The position numbers were made by a program, and so were the translations under genes. A DNA stretch of 64,000 nucleotides, taken from assembly GCF_037095755.1 (NCBI RefSeq), contig NZ_JBAWKJ010000001.1:1987001-2051000 (forward strand), given 5' to 3'. Of this stretch, positions 25,689 through 33,310 are shown in pieces. The stretch comes from Sphingopyxis sp. CCNWLW2 (GTDB taxonomy: Bacteria; Pseudomonadota; Alphaproteobacteria; Sphingomonadales; Sphingomonadaceae). The first letter of the stretch is position 1. The number at the start of each line of letters is the position of its first letter. The notes below the pieces were generated by a model, which was not told the DNA's origin, ran no database searches, and worked only from the letters and a program-made list of their open reading frames with translations.

Positions 25689-25867
25689 GGGCTTTCTCCT
25701 TTCGCCCGCCAGTATAGCAGCGGCGCGGCGCAAGCGGTGGCGGCTCGCCGCGCGGGCGGGGCGGTCCGTCGGCTGGCTGGCGCCGATGTTGGCGACTCGC
25801 AGCGGGCAGGGCGGTGCGAAAGCGCGCGGGGTAGCGCGGCGGGGCGGCGATGCCTATTTAGGCCGCG

Positions 25868-26365
25868 ATGATCGACGGGGACCGGAAAATGGTGGTGGTG
25901 GCACGGCTGCGCACGGCGCCCCTGGTGGGGTGGCAATTCGCCTGCGCGGTGCTGCTCGGCGTGCTCGCGGTGCGGCTCGACTGGGGCGGCGATCCGGTCG
26001 ATGCCTTCTGGAACATGGTCTTCGGGCAGCCGCTGCTGCTGCTCGCGATCGCCGCGGTGCTGAGCGTCTGGGCGTATATATTCGGCATGTGGCGGCGGCG
26101 CGGCGATTACCTCCGCCACGACGGGGTGACGCTCTATCGCGGCGCCAGCGCGCGCTGGCCGCTCGCGCTGGTCCGCGATGTGGTGGTGGCGCGCGGCAAT
26201 ATCGGGCTGGATTCGCTGCGGCTGGTCGTCGACGACGACAGCGAGGTCACGCGCGAGCTGGTGAAACTTTATATGCTCGAAGGCCCGCCAGAGGTCGTGC
26301 GCGACGGCGTGATGTTTGCGGTGGCGCGCGTGGGCGGGGTGATGCGGCCAGTTACGGTGCATTGA
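25868..26365 (+). CDS. Small membrane protein with PH-like tail
   Basis: A 165-residue protein with two membrane segments near the N-terminus (WQFACAVLLGVLAVRLDW and LLLLAIAAVLSVWAYIFGMW). The soluble C-terminus has strand-rich DYLRHDGVTLYRGASARWPL, followed by VRDVVVARGN, as in bacterial PH-like membrane proteins. No catalytic motif. It starts at ATG 25868. Confidence 0.7.
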   Translation: MIDGDRKMVVVARLRTAPLVGWQFACAVLLGVLAVRLDWGGDPVDAFWNMVFGQPLLLLAIAAVLSVWAYIFGMWRRRGDYLRHDGVTLYRGASARWPLALVRDVVVARGNIGLDSLRLVVDDDSEVTRELVKLYMLEGPPEVVRDGVMFAVARVGGVMRPVTVH

Positions 26366-26397
26366 GGGGCGCGGAGTCGCTCTGGCGGTCCCAAAGT

Positions 26398-27108
26398 TCA
26401 GCGAAGTTCAGCCTCATCGTCATCGCGCGCCGGCATCGCCGGCGACACCGGGACCGCTTCGTCCGTGTCGTCGCGATACCAGCGCGGCAGCTCGCCGTCG
26501 CACAGGTCGGCCACCTCCAGCGCCACCGCGAGATCGTCGGGCGCCATCAGCGCGGCGGGCGCGGCGGGCGGTTCGGGGTGCAGATGGACCAGCGCCTCGG
26601 CGATCGGGGTCGCGGCGGGGGCAGCTCGGCCGGCGGCATTGCCGCGCAAACAATCGGGGCCGTAGGCGCGCAGCAGGAACATCAGCAGGCGGTCGCTCTG
26701 GCGCAGGCGGCGGCCGACGCGGCGGCCTTCACGGTCGAACACCGGCTCGTCGGTGCCGACCAGCGCGCGTTCGAAGGCGGCGTCGAGCAATTTCTTCGAC
26801 GCCGCTTCGATCGCCGCCGACCAGGCGCGGTCGAACGCCTCCGCCCCCGGCGCGCGGCGCAGGCGATAGGCGGAGGATTCGGACATGCAGACACGCTGCG
26901 CGGCGGTGGCGACCGAGCCGCTGTCGGCCAGCGCCTCGATAAAAGCGCGCTGCTTGTCGGGCGACCAGCCATCCTTGCGGCGTTTTTTCAGCACCGGCAC
27001 CCAGTCGTAAGCGGCGGGGTCGTGGCCGTGTGCGTCGAGCGCGGGGGCGTCGTCGACCGTGGGGGCGGGGGTCGCGCCGGGCGAGGGGATGGGGGCGATG
27101 TGGCTCAT
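26398..27108 (-). CDS. HTH protein, paralogue of the terminase-like gene
   Basis: A 236-residue protein. WSPDKQRAFIEALADSGSVA and TAAQRVCMSESSAYRLRRAP align with QKQRMFIAHLAATGAVSMAA and GHSTSAFYQLRKRD of the 421-residue protein at 15668-16933, and both continue AFxxAWxxAxExxxxKL-like. This one is shorter, with a Pro/Ala linker before and an acidic tail after. It is a DNA-binding HTH by sequence, phage-terminase-small-like. No phage gene is adjacent. Confidence 0.75.
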   Translation of the reverse strand: MSHIAPIPSPGATPAPTVDDAPALDAHGHDPAAYDWVPVLKKRRKDGWSPDKQRAFIEALADSGSVATAAQRVCMSESSAYRLRRAPGAEAFDRAWSAAIEAASKKLLDAAFERALVGTDEPVFDREGRRVGRRLRQSDRLLMFLLRAYGPDCLRGNAAGRAAPAATPIAEALVHLHPEPPAAPAALMAPDDLAVALEVADLCDGELPRWYRDDTDEAVPVSPAMPARDDDEAELR

Positions 27109-27246
27109 CCGCCAGTTTGGAGCATAGGCGGAGAATGTAGGACAGGGGTTTTTGGGGCGGGGTGTGCGAAATAGGATTTGGGGCGCGGCAGCGGCGCCGA
27201 GATTGGGTTTACGCGAAGGCAGGACGGTCTATCCCGCGTTGTAATC

Positions 27247-27272
27247 TCGGACGAGGCGAGTGCCTCGTCCGA
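27247..27272. repeat. Perfect palindrome, TCGGACGAGGC family
   Basis: TCGGACGAGGC (27247-27257) and GCCTCGTCCGA (27262-27272) around GAGT; copy of the element at 22071. The gap 27109-27534 holds this repeat and an AT-rich promoter-like stretch. Confidence 0.85.
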
Positions 27273-27374
27273 CTTGAACCGGACCCATGCGGCGCCTCGG
27301 CAATGTGAGAGTCTATTAAGTGGTCGCCGCAATTCTTGTTAAGCTTAAATAGTCTTGTCCTATTTGACTCGATT

Positions 27375-27433
27375 TTGACATGCGTCGTTTTCGGGCTTTG
27401 TTACGGAATTATTCGGATTTTTCCTGAATTATT
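27375..27433 (+). promoter_or_regulatory. AT-rich region upstream of a winged-HTH gene
   Basis: A TTGACA hexamer at 27375-27380 could be a -35 element, though the expected -10 is poor. Direct repeats GAATTATT at 27406-27413 and 27426-27433 are 20 bases apart. The region 27310-27500 is clearly lower in GC than its surroundings. Confidence 0.35.
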
Positions 27434-27534
27434 GCCAATATGGAAGTTTTAAAATTCATTTTGGAGTTAAATTTACGCGAACATGGATGCGATTTGAGGC
27501 ATGATTCCCGTGTCTTGGGAGCAGGGGGATGCGA

Positions 27535-28050
27535 ATGGGACGGGAAGGAATAGATCCGGGCAGTGGTTATGATCTGCCATATCGGTTGAGTCTCATCGAA
27601 CAGCAGATTCAGTCGCTGTTCAAAAACGGACCGGTCATATCGACGCCGGAATCGACTTATCGACATGTTGGCGGCGGGTGGCGCGGCAAGCCGGTGCCGA
27701 TTTCCTTTCCCGACGGAAAGGCGCGCGGCATTCGTGAAATGATCTGGAGACGGCGGCGGCGGGAAAGTCATTTTCCCGCCGATCTTTTTGCCGATCCCGC
27801 ATGGGATATGCTGCTGGATCTGTATGCGTCGCACTATGAGCGAAAGACGGTTTCGGTTTCGAGCCTGTGTATCGCCGCGGCGGTCCCCGCGACGACAGCG
27901 TTGCGATGGATCAAGACGATGGCCGACGAAGGTTTCTTCGACCGCACTGAAGATCCTGACGACGGGCGCCGGATCCACATCGCGCTTTCGGAGGATGGGC
28001 GCCAGCGGATGGACAATTATTTCGGTGAACTGACGCAGGACGGCGAATAG
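27535..28050 (+). CDS. Winged-HTH (MarR-like) regulator
   Basis: A 171-residue protein starting at ATG 27535 after AGGGGG (an ATG six bases earlier is too close to it). The C-terminal half is a winged helix: WDMLLDLYASHYERKTVSVS, LCIAAAVPATTALRWIKTMA (recognition helix region), DEGFFDRTEDPDDGRRIHIA (wing) and LSEDGRQRMDNYF. The N-terminal half has no known fold. A DNA-binding regulator; target unknown, with direct repeats in its own leader. Confidence 0.82.
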   Translation: MGREGIDPGSGYDLPYRLSLIEQQIQSLFKNGPVISTPESTYRHVGGGWRGKPVPISFPDGKARGIREMIWRRRRRESHFPADLFADPAWDMLLDLYASHYERKTVSVSSLCIAAAVPATTALRWIKTMADEGFFDRTEDPDDGRRIHIALSEDGRQRMDNYFGELTQDGE

Positions 28051-28220
28051 GAAGGAGCGTGCGAGGCGGTTGGTCTGCTGCCCTGCCGGATCGCTTGCCG
28101 GCGCGGCGGAGGGGGTGCGAGGTGACGCCGGTGTGAGCGTGCCGCACCGCGCGCTGGCCATGATATAGGCGCAGGGCTGGAAGTCGGCGTGCATGGGGCG
28201 GAGGCTAGGGCGGCGATGGA

Positions 28221-28239
28221 CCCCGGATCAAGTCCGGGG
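28221..28239. repeat. Palindromic repeat CCCCGGATCAAGTCCGGGG
   Basis: A 7-bp stem with TCAAG loop, same family as 22152. The gap 28051-28412 contains only this and the next repeat. Confidence 0.85.
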
Positions 28240-28283
28240 TGACGAAGATGGGGTCGGATTGGATGCTTCTCTCTGGATCGTCA

Positions 28284-28302
28284 TGCCGGACTTGATCCGG
28301 CA
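28284..28302. repeat. Palindromic repeat TGCCGGACTTGATCCGGCA
   Basis: A 7-bp stem with CTTGA loop. It is the inverted orientation of the 28221 element. Confidence 0.85.
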
Positions 28303-28412
28303 TCCATGCGGAGTGCGCCGAGCAAGAAATCACGAATCTAGTCAATATTCCGCAGTTCCGGTGAGTAGTCGCGCCTCGGAGAAGAGACAGCGCAGGATGT
28401 CTGAATTTTGAT

Positions 28413-28997
28413 TTAGTCGATCAGTCCTATGAAGCTTGAGCAATCCGGATCGTCCTTTACGCGATATTTATCATGAGAGAAAAACGCGTGGCGAAAGTCC
28501 GATTTGGTATACCTTAGCCAGTTCAACCATGCTCTTTGATAAGATTCTACGCGAGAAGTAGACATGTTCCCTATGGGATCGGGAGGGCTCGAACGAAGAT
28601 GCCATTCTAGTCCGCATAAATGATATGCGACCTCGGCTAAGCTGATACCAAGTTCTTCCTCTCCCTTTATTAGGTCTTCGCGCGTCGCAGCGCCGTTTAT
28701 TATATGTGCGGCAGCCTCGGCTTGTACGCTGTAGCCTTCTAGATTTTCAGCGCCGCTATAGGGAGTTGTAGCAATATACGGCGAAAACGTCTTAAAAAAC
28801 GCAGCAAGCCCAGTTAGGTCAACGGTACAATTTGACAGCATTTCATCGCGTTCATCAACATACAGCCGTGCGGCGAAGCACGTGCTAGCATCGTCTAATT
28901 TTTGAACATATTTGATGCGATCGGACGTATAACTCCGCGCCGTTGGTTCCTCGAACAAGCCTGCGATGTATTGCGGGGCCGAAAACAGAGCGAGCAC
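28413..28997 (-). CDS. Hypothetical protein with probable lost N-terminus
   Basis: The listed frame starts at GTG 28997 and gives 194 residues with scattered Cys, no recognised domain and a lower GC than neighbours, suggesting transfer. The same frame stays open upstream and encodes a membrane segment (YQFIGLIVAVLALFSAPQY) interrupted only by lack of a start. ATG at 29052 would join it if a run of five A on this strand (29044-29048) were four, giving MENWSKPTKYQF. So a frameshift or assembly error at the N-terminus is likely and the mature protein is probably membrane-anchored. Confidence 0.6.
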   Translation of the reverse strand: MLALFSAPQYIAGLFEEPTARSYTSDRIKYVQKLDDASTCFAARLYVDERDEMLSNCTVDLTGLAAFFKTFSPYIATTPYSGAENLEGYSVQAEAAAHIINGAATREDLIKGEEELGISLAEVAYHLCGLEWHLRSSPPDPIGNMSTSRVESYQRAWLNWLRYTKSDFRHAFFSHDKYRVKDDPDCSSFIGLID

Positions 28998-29103
28998 GGC
29001 AACAATTAAACCAATAAATTGGTATTTAGTTGGTTTAGACCAGTTTTTCCATTGTTTCCGGGTTGGTAGTATCGAGTTTATCCTTCCCGCTTATCCGTCA
29101 TTA

Positions 29104-29328
29104 TCAAACCGAAAATCCGCCCGAGTTGCGCCGGTTCGAGCTTGCCGCCAGCACCTTCTTGCCCTGCGGGGTCAGGGCCCATTTGGCGCCCTGCTTGACG
29201 ACCAGTCCCAGCGTGACGAGTTCGTCGCGCACGGGATCGGTGGGGAGTTGGGGGCGGCGGTTCGACAGGCCTTCGAGGCTCGCGCGCTGGGGTTGGCTGA
29301 GGATCAGGAGTTTCTGTTTTTCGGTCAT
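29104..29328 (-). CDS. Small hypothetical protein
   Basis: A 74-residue protein resembling a small winged-helix: MTEKQKLLILSQPQRASLEG, then VRDELVTLGLVVKQGAKWAL and TPQGKKVLAASS. The pattern LVTLGLVxxxxxWALTPxGKK is like a MarR/PadR wing. Possibly DNA-binding. It is the third gene of the minus-strand run after nrdAB, with a repeat in between. Confidence 0.65.
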   Translation of the reverse strand: MTEKQKLLILSQPQRASLEGLSNRRPQLPTDPVRDELVTLGLVVKQGAKWALTPQGKKVLAASSNRRNSGGFSV

Positions 29329-29374
29329 TTGGGTTGCCTCTGACTTCTTGTCTTAATCTTGTGGGGCGGCGTTG

Positions 29375-29439
29375 CCCTCCCCGCGGCGAGTAGGGAGCAA
29401 GCTCCCAAGTCTTGCTGCCCCTCCCGCAGGCGGGAGGGG
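29375..29439 (-). repeat. Dispersed ~65-base hairpin repeat (copy 1)
   Basis: On the minus strand it reads CCCCTCCCGC, CT, GCGGGAGGGG, then CAGCAAGACTTG, an internal GGGAGCTTGCTCCC hairpin and ends GGGGAGGG. The copy at 53569-53633 matches this order. It lies just after nrdB. Confidence 0.8.
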
Positions 29440-29452
29440 TTTTCAGGGTCGC

Positions 29453-30517
29453 TTATTCCGCGGCGATGCCGGCTTGTTTGAACATGTCTTCGCCGTCGGC
29501 TTCGGCGTCGTTGACGGGCGCCGCGTCTTCGCTGTTCTTCGCCTTCTTGCGGCTGTCGAAGCTGGTCCACACGCTGTTCCAGTCGCCGCGCGTCGCGCCC
29601 TTGCTGTATTCGGTCGCGCGCGTTTCGAAGAAGTTCGCGTGCTCGACGCCGTTGAGCAGCGGGGCGAGCCAGGGGAGCGGGTGCTCGTCGATCATGTAGA
29701 TCGGCTGGAACCCGAGCTGGCCGAGGCGCCAGTCGGCGATGTAGCGGATGTAGCGCTTGATCTCCTTCGGCGTCATGCCGGGGACGGGGCCCTGTTCGAA
29801 CGCGAGGTCGATGAACGCATCCTCGAGCCGCACCGTCTTCTGGCAGGTGTCGATGATGTCTTCCTTCACCGCCTTGGTCAGGCAGTCGCGTTCCTTCACG
29901 AAGGTGTGGAACAGCTTGATGATGCCTTCGCAGTGGAGGCTTTCGTCGCGGATCGACCAGCTGACGATCTGGCCCATGCCCTTCATCTTGTTGAAGCGCG
30001 GGAAGTTCATGAGCATCGCGAAGCTGGCGAAGAGTTGGAGGCCCTCGGTAAAGCCGCCGAACATCGCGAGCGTGCGCGCGATATCCTCGTCGCTGTCGAC
30101 GCCGAAGGTGCCCATATAATCGTGCTTGGCGCGCATCTCGTCATATTCGAGGAACATGCCATATTCGCTTTCGGGCATGCCGATCGTGTCGAGCAGGTGG
30201 CTGTACGCCGCGATGTGCACCGTCTCCATGTTGCTGAACGCGGTCAGCATCATCTTGATTTCGGTCGGCTTGAACACGCGGCCATATTTGTCGTGGTAGC
30301 AATCCTGCACCTCGATATCGGCCTGCGTGAAGAAGCGGAAAATCTGCGTGAGCAGGTTGCGTTCATGGTCGCTGATCTTCTGCGCCCAGTCGCGGCAATC
30401 CTCGCCCAGCGGCACTTCTTCGGGAACCCAGTGGATCTGCTGCTGGCGTTTCCAGAAATCATAGGCCCACGGATATTCGAAGGGCTTGTAGGTCTTGCGG
30501 GCTTCGAGAAGGGACAT
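29453..30517 (-). CDS. nrdB: Ribonucleotide reductase class Ia, beta subunit
   Basis: A 354-residue protein carrying the diiron-tyrosyl radical cofactor. Iron ligands are seen in DHERNLLTQIFRFFTQADIE, NMETVHIAAYSHLLDT (Glu, His, and the radical Tyr), EGLQLFASFAMLM and SIRDESLHCEGI. The start is ATG 30517; a longer frame to 30574 runs into a repeat. It follows nrdA by 119 bases that contain an inverted repeat, so the pair forms an operon with nrdA first. Confidence 0.96.
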   Translation of the reverse strand: MSLLEARKTYKPFEYPWAYDFWKRQQQIHWVPEEVPLGEDCRDWAQKISDHERNLLTQIFRFFTQADIEVQDCYHDKYGRVFKPTEIKMMLTAFSNMETVHIAAYSHLLDTIGMPESEYGMFLEYDEMRAKHDYMGTFGVDSDEDIARTLAMFGGFTEGLQLFASFAMLMNFPRFNKMKGMGQIVSWSIRDESLHCEGIIKLFHTFVKERDCLTKAVKEDIIDTCQKTVRLEDAFIDLAFEQGPVPGMTPKEIKRYIRYIADWRLGQLGFQPIYMIDEHPLPWLAPLLNGVEHANFFETRATEYSKGATRGDWNSVWTSFDSRKKAKNSEDAAPVNDAEADGEDMFKQAGIAAE

Positions 30518-30549
30518 GTTCTTATCCTCGGGTCTTGTCTCGGTTCGTG

Positions 30550-30623
30550 TGCCCCGGCGAAAGCCGGGGTCCAATCCTGTGTTGCGTTACTGCGCGCTGG
30601 GTCCCGGCTTTCGCCGGGGTTCA
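30550..30623. repeat. Inverted repeat between nrdA and nrdB
   Basis: TGCCCCGGCGAAAGCCGGGG (from 30550) and its inverted copy ending at 30623 enclose about 24 bases. Each arm folds by itself. Same family as 21947. Confidence 0.85.
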
Positions 30624-30636
30624 CGCGGCGGGAGCG

Positions 30637-32583
30637 TTACTGACAGGCCAGACACTCGTCATAGTCGGTGCTCTCGGCGCTCAGTTCGAACTTCGGCGCT
30701 TCGGCGGTGTTGTCGGCCTCGACCCCGCCCGCGAAGCCGGCGCGCTGCACCGATTTCGAGCGGAGATAATAGAGCGATTTGATGCCGAGTTCCCACGCGC
30801 GGTAGTGGAGCATGAGCAGATCCCATTTCTCGACGTCGGCCGGGATGAAGAGGTTCAGCGACTGCGCCTGATCGATGTAGGGCGTGCGGTCGGCCGAGAG
30901 TTCGAGCAGCCAGCGCTGGTCGATCTCGAAGCTCGTCTTGTAGCAGTCCTTCTCGTCCTGCGACAGGAAGTCGAGGTGCTGGACGCTGCCGCCGCGTTCG
31001 AGGATCGAGTTCCACACCGCGTCGCTGTTCTTCGCCTTGTCGACGAGCAAAGCTTCGAGGTGCGGGTTGCGGATCGAGAAGCTGCCCGAGAGCGTCTTGT
31101 GCGTGTAGATGTTCGCGGGGATCGGCTCGATGCACGCGCTGGTGCCGCCGCAGATGATCGAGATCGACGCGGTCGGCGCGATCGCCATCTTGCAGCTGAA
31201 ACGCTCCATCACGCCCTGATCGGCGGCGTCGGGGCAGGGGCCGCGCTCGTTCGCGAGCAGCATCGACGCCTGATCGACCTGCGCGCGGATATGCTTGAAG
31301 ACGCGGAGGTTCGACGATTTCGCCATCGCGCCCTCGAACGGCAGGCCGCGCGCCTGGAGGAAGCTGTGGAAGCCCATGACGCCGAGCCCGACCGAGCGTT
31401 CGCGGCTGGCGCTATATTTGGCGCGCGCCATTTCGGGTGGGGCGCGGTCGATATAGTCCTGCAGGACATTGTCGAGCATGCGCATGACGTCTTCGATGAA
31501 GATCTTGTCGCCGTTCCACTCGTCCCAGGTTTCGAGGTTGAGCGACGAGAGGCAGCAGACCGCGGTGCGATCGTTGCCGAGATGGTCGCGGCCCGTGGGC
31601 AGCGTGATTTCCGAGCAGAGGTTCGAGGTGGTGACCTTGAGCCCGAGATCGCGATGATGCTTCGGCATCATGCGGTTCACCTGGTCGATGAAGATGATGT
31701 AGGGCTCGCCGGTCGCGAGGCGCGTTTCGACGAGCTTCTGGAACAGCCCGCGCGCGTCGACGGTGCCGCGGACGCTGTTGTCCTTCGGGCTGCGGAGGTT
31801 GAATTCGGCGCCGTCGCGGACGGCCTCCATGAACTCGTCAGTGATCAGCACGCCGTGGTGGAGGTTGAGCGCCTTGCGGTTGAAGTCGCCCGACGGCTTA
31901 CGCACCTCGAGGAATTCCTCGATCTCGGGGTGCGAGACGTCGAGATAGCAGGCGGCCGAGCCGCGGCGAAGGCTGCCCTGCGAGATGGCGAGGGTGAGCG
32001 AGTCCATCACGCGGACGAAGGGAATGATGCCGCTGGTCTTGCCGTTGAGGCCGACGGGTTCGCCGATGCCGCGCACCGCGCCCCAATAGGTGCCGATGCC
32101 GCCGCCGCGGCTGGCGAGCCAGACATTCTCGTTCCACGTGCCGACGATGCCCTCGAGGCTGTCGTCGACCGAGTTCAGATAGCAGGAGATGGGCAGGCCG
32201 CGGCCGGTGCCGCCGTTCGAGAGAACGGGGGTCGCGGGCATGAACCACAGCTTCGAGATATAGTCGTAGAGGCGCTGGGCGTGATCCTGATCGTCGGCAT
32301 AGGCCGACGCGACGCGCGCGAAGAGATCCTGATATGATTCGCCGGGCAGCAGGTAACGATCCTCGAGCGTTTCCTTGCCGAAGTCGGTGAGCAGCGCGTC
32401 GCGGCTTTTGTCGGTGACGATCTCGAATCGGCGCGCGTGCACCTTGGGCTCGCTGCTGTCGTTGAGCTTCGCCGCGGGCGCCGCATCGGCAACCGATTCG
32501 CTCGCTGCCGGAGCGTCATTCTTTGCCAGTTCCATCGTCGCCACGTCGCTCGTCTCCACCCGTTCCGTTTCCCGAAAATCCAT
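30637..32583 (-). CDS. nrdA: Ribonucleotide reductase class Ia, alpha subunit
   Basis: A 648-residue catalytic subunit that reduces ribonucleoside diphosphates for DNA synthesis. FMPATPVLSNGGTGRGLPIS followed by CYLNSVDDSLEG (active-site Cys), NLCSEITLP (radical Cys), and the C-terminal redox tail YDECLACQ are present. ATG 32583 (MDFRETERVETS) is chosen; a frame to 32667 has no better start. No convincing NrdR box was found upstream. The gap 32584-33139 holds no gene. Confidence 0.96.
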   Translation of the reverse strand: MDFRETERVETSDVATMELAKNDAPAASESVADAAPAAKLNDSSEPKVHARRFEIVTDKSRDALLTDFGKETLEDRYLLPGESYQDLFARVASAYADDQDHAQRLYDYISKLWFMPATPVLSNGGTGRGLPISCYLNSVDDSLEGIVGTWNENVWLASRGGGIGTYWGAVRGIGEPVGLNGKTSGIIPFVRVMDSLTLAISQGSLRRGSAACYLDVSHPEIEEFLEVRKPSGDFNRKALNLHHGVLITDEFMEAVRDGAEFNLRSPKDNSVRGTVDARGLFQKLVETRLATGEPYIIFIDQVNRMMPKHHRDLGLKVTTSNLCSEITLPTGRDHLGNDRTAVCCLSSLNLETWDEWNGDKIFIEDVMRMLDNVLQDYIDRAPPEMARAKYSASRERSVGLGVMGFHSFLQARGLPFEGAMAKSSNLRVFKHIRAQVDQASMLLANERGPCPDAADQGVMERFSCKMAIAPTASISIICGGTSACIEPIPANIYTHKTLSGSFSIRNPHLEALLVDKAKNSDAVWNSILERGGSVQHLDFLSQDEKDCYKTSFEIDQRWLLELSADRTPYIDQAQSLNLFIPADVEKWDLLMLHYRAWELGIKSLYYLRSKSVQRAGFAGGVEADNTAEAPKFELSAESTDYDECLACQ

Positions 32584-33084
32584 CTTATTCGCCCCCGATT
32601 TGAACGCGCACGCGGTGCGCTTTGTTCCTGTCTTGTTCGACTCAGGGCGAAGCCCCGGTCTTAGCATCTAAACCTGTCCACGTGGGCACTTTTTTTGGGC
32701 GCAGCGAGGGTTTTCCCGTGTCCATATGGGATGGACGACGGAAATCCGCCAGTTGCAGCCGAATACTATTTCTTGGGGTGCCCCCGTGTGTGACCCACCA
32801 CCTATAGTGCCACGTCGGCGCCGCGATGCAAGACGCTAAATGACAGATCGGGGACTCAATTCGTCGATAATTTGATTCGTCTCGTCGCGGCGGATGCACG
32901 AGCGCGAGGCGCCGCGCCAGCCTTTCCGCGGGTTAGCGCGCGGATTGGCAGAAGCGGGATGAAAAGCGGATTTTTTTGAGTGGGGAAGGCAAGTGCGAAA
33001 GACGGCACCGGTGACGCTGTTGTGGTGCGGTTCATTGTATCGGCAAGCGATCCTCCTGCGGCGGACCGCCTCGTGGGCTTCGGG

Positions 33085-33117
33085 CAAAAGAAAAGGGCCC
33101 CGGCTATGCCGGAGCCC
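33085..33117 (-). terminator. Intrinsic terminator of the micro-ORF unit
   Basis: On the minus strand GGGC-T-CCGGC / GCCGG-G-GCCC form a ten-pair stem (one T.G) with a 3-base loop, followed by TTTTCTTTT. It begins 22 bases after the micro-ORF stop. Confidence 0.88.
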
Positions 33118-33139
33118 CATTCCTAAATTCTAATCCGGG

Positions 33140-33202
33140 TCAGGCCTGACCGCCACCGCTATCGGTGCCGCCGCCGCCCAGGAATCGCCAAAACCAACCC
33201 AT
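33140..33202 (-). CDS. 20-residue micro-ORF
   Basis: ATG 33202 is preceded by AGGAG at seven bases and encodes MGWFWRFLGGGGTDSGGGQA. The aromatic N-terminus followed by a Gly/Ser tail could insert in a membrane; no homologue is known to me. It is an independent unit: an AT-rich promoter-like region with a perfect palindrome upstream and a strong terminator downstream. The alternative reading is a small RNA with a chance ORF. Confidence 0.6.
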   Translation of the reverse strand: MGWFWRFLGGGGTDSGGGQA

Positions 33203-33251
33203 GACAAATCTCCTGTCGCACTGCCCACGACGGAACAGTTAACAGCGCGTA

Positions 33252-33270
33252 TACCTTAATTATTAAGGTA
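33252..33270. promoter_or_regulatory. Palindrome upstream of the micro-ORF
   Basis: TACCTTAAT and ATTAAGGTA around a single T form a perfect 19-base palindrome 50 bases before the micro-ORF start, in an AT-rich patch. It is a candidate operator. It is not the spaced TTAA-N7-TTAA of CtrA. Confidence 0.5.
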
Positions 33271-33310
33271 AATCGAGTCTTAACTATAAACATTGCCGCC
33301 AGTTTGGCAG

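Noticed and set aside
30535..32337. A 600-codon plus-strand frame opposite nrdA
   Set aside because: Antisense to nrdA; no domain, mirror composition.
32640..32830. NrdR-box-like sites upstream of nrdA
   Set aside because: Only weak partial matches (near CACCTATAGTGC) were seen; a paired box in the expected spacing was not found.
33252..33283. CtrA binding site (TTAA-N7-TTAA)
   Set aside because: TTAA tetramers are present but not with seven-base spacing.
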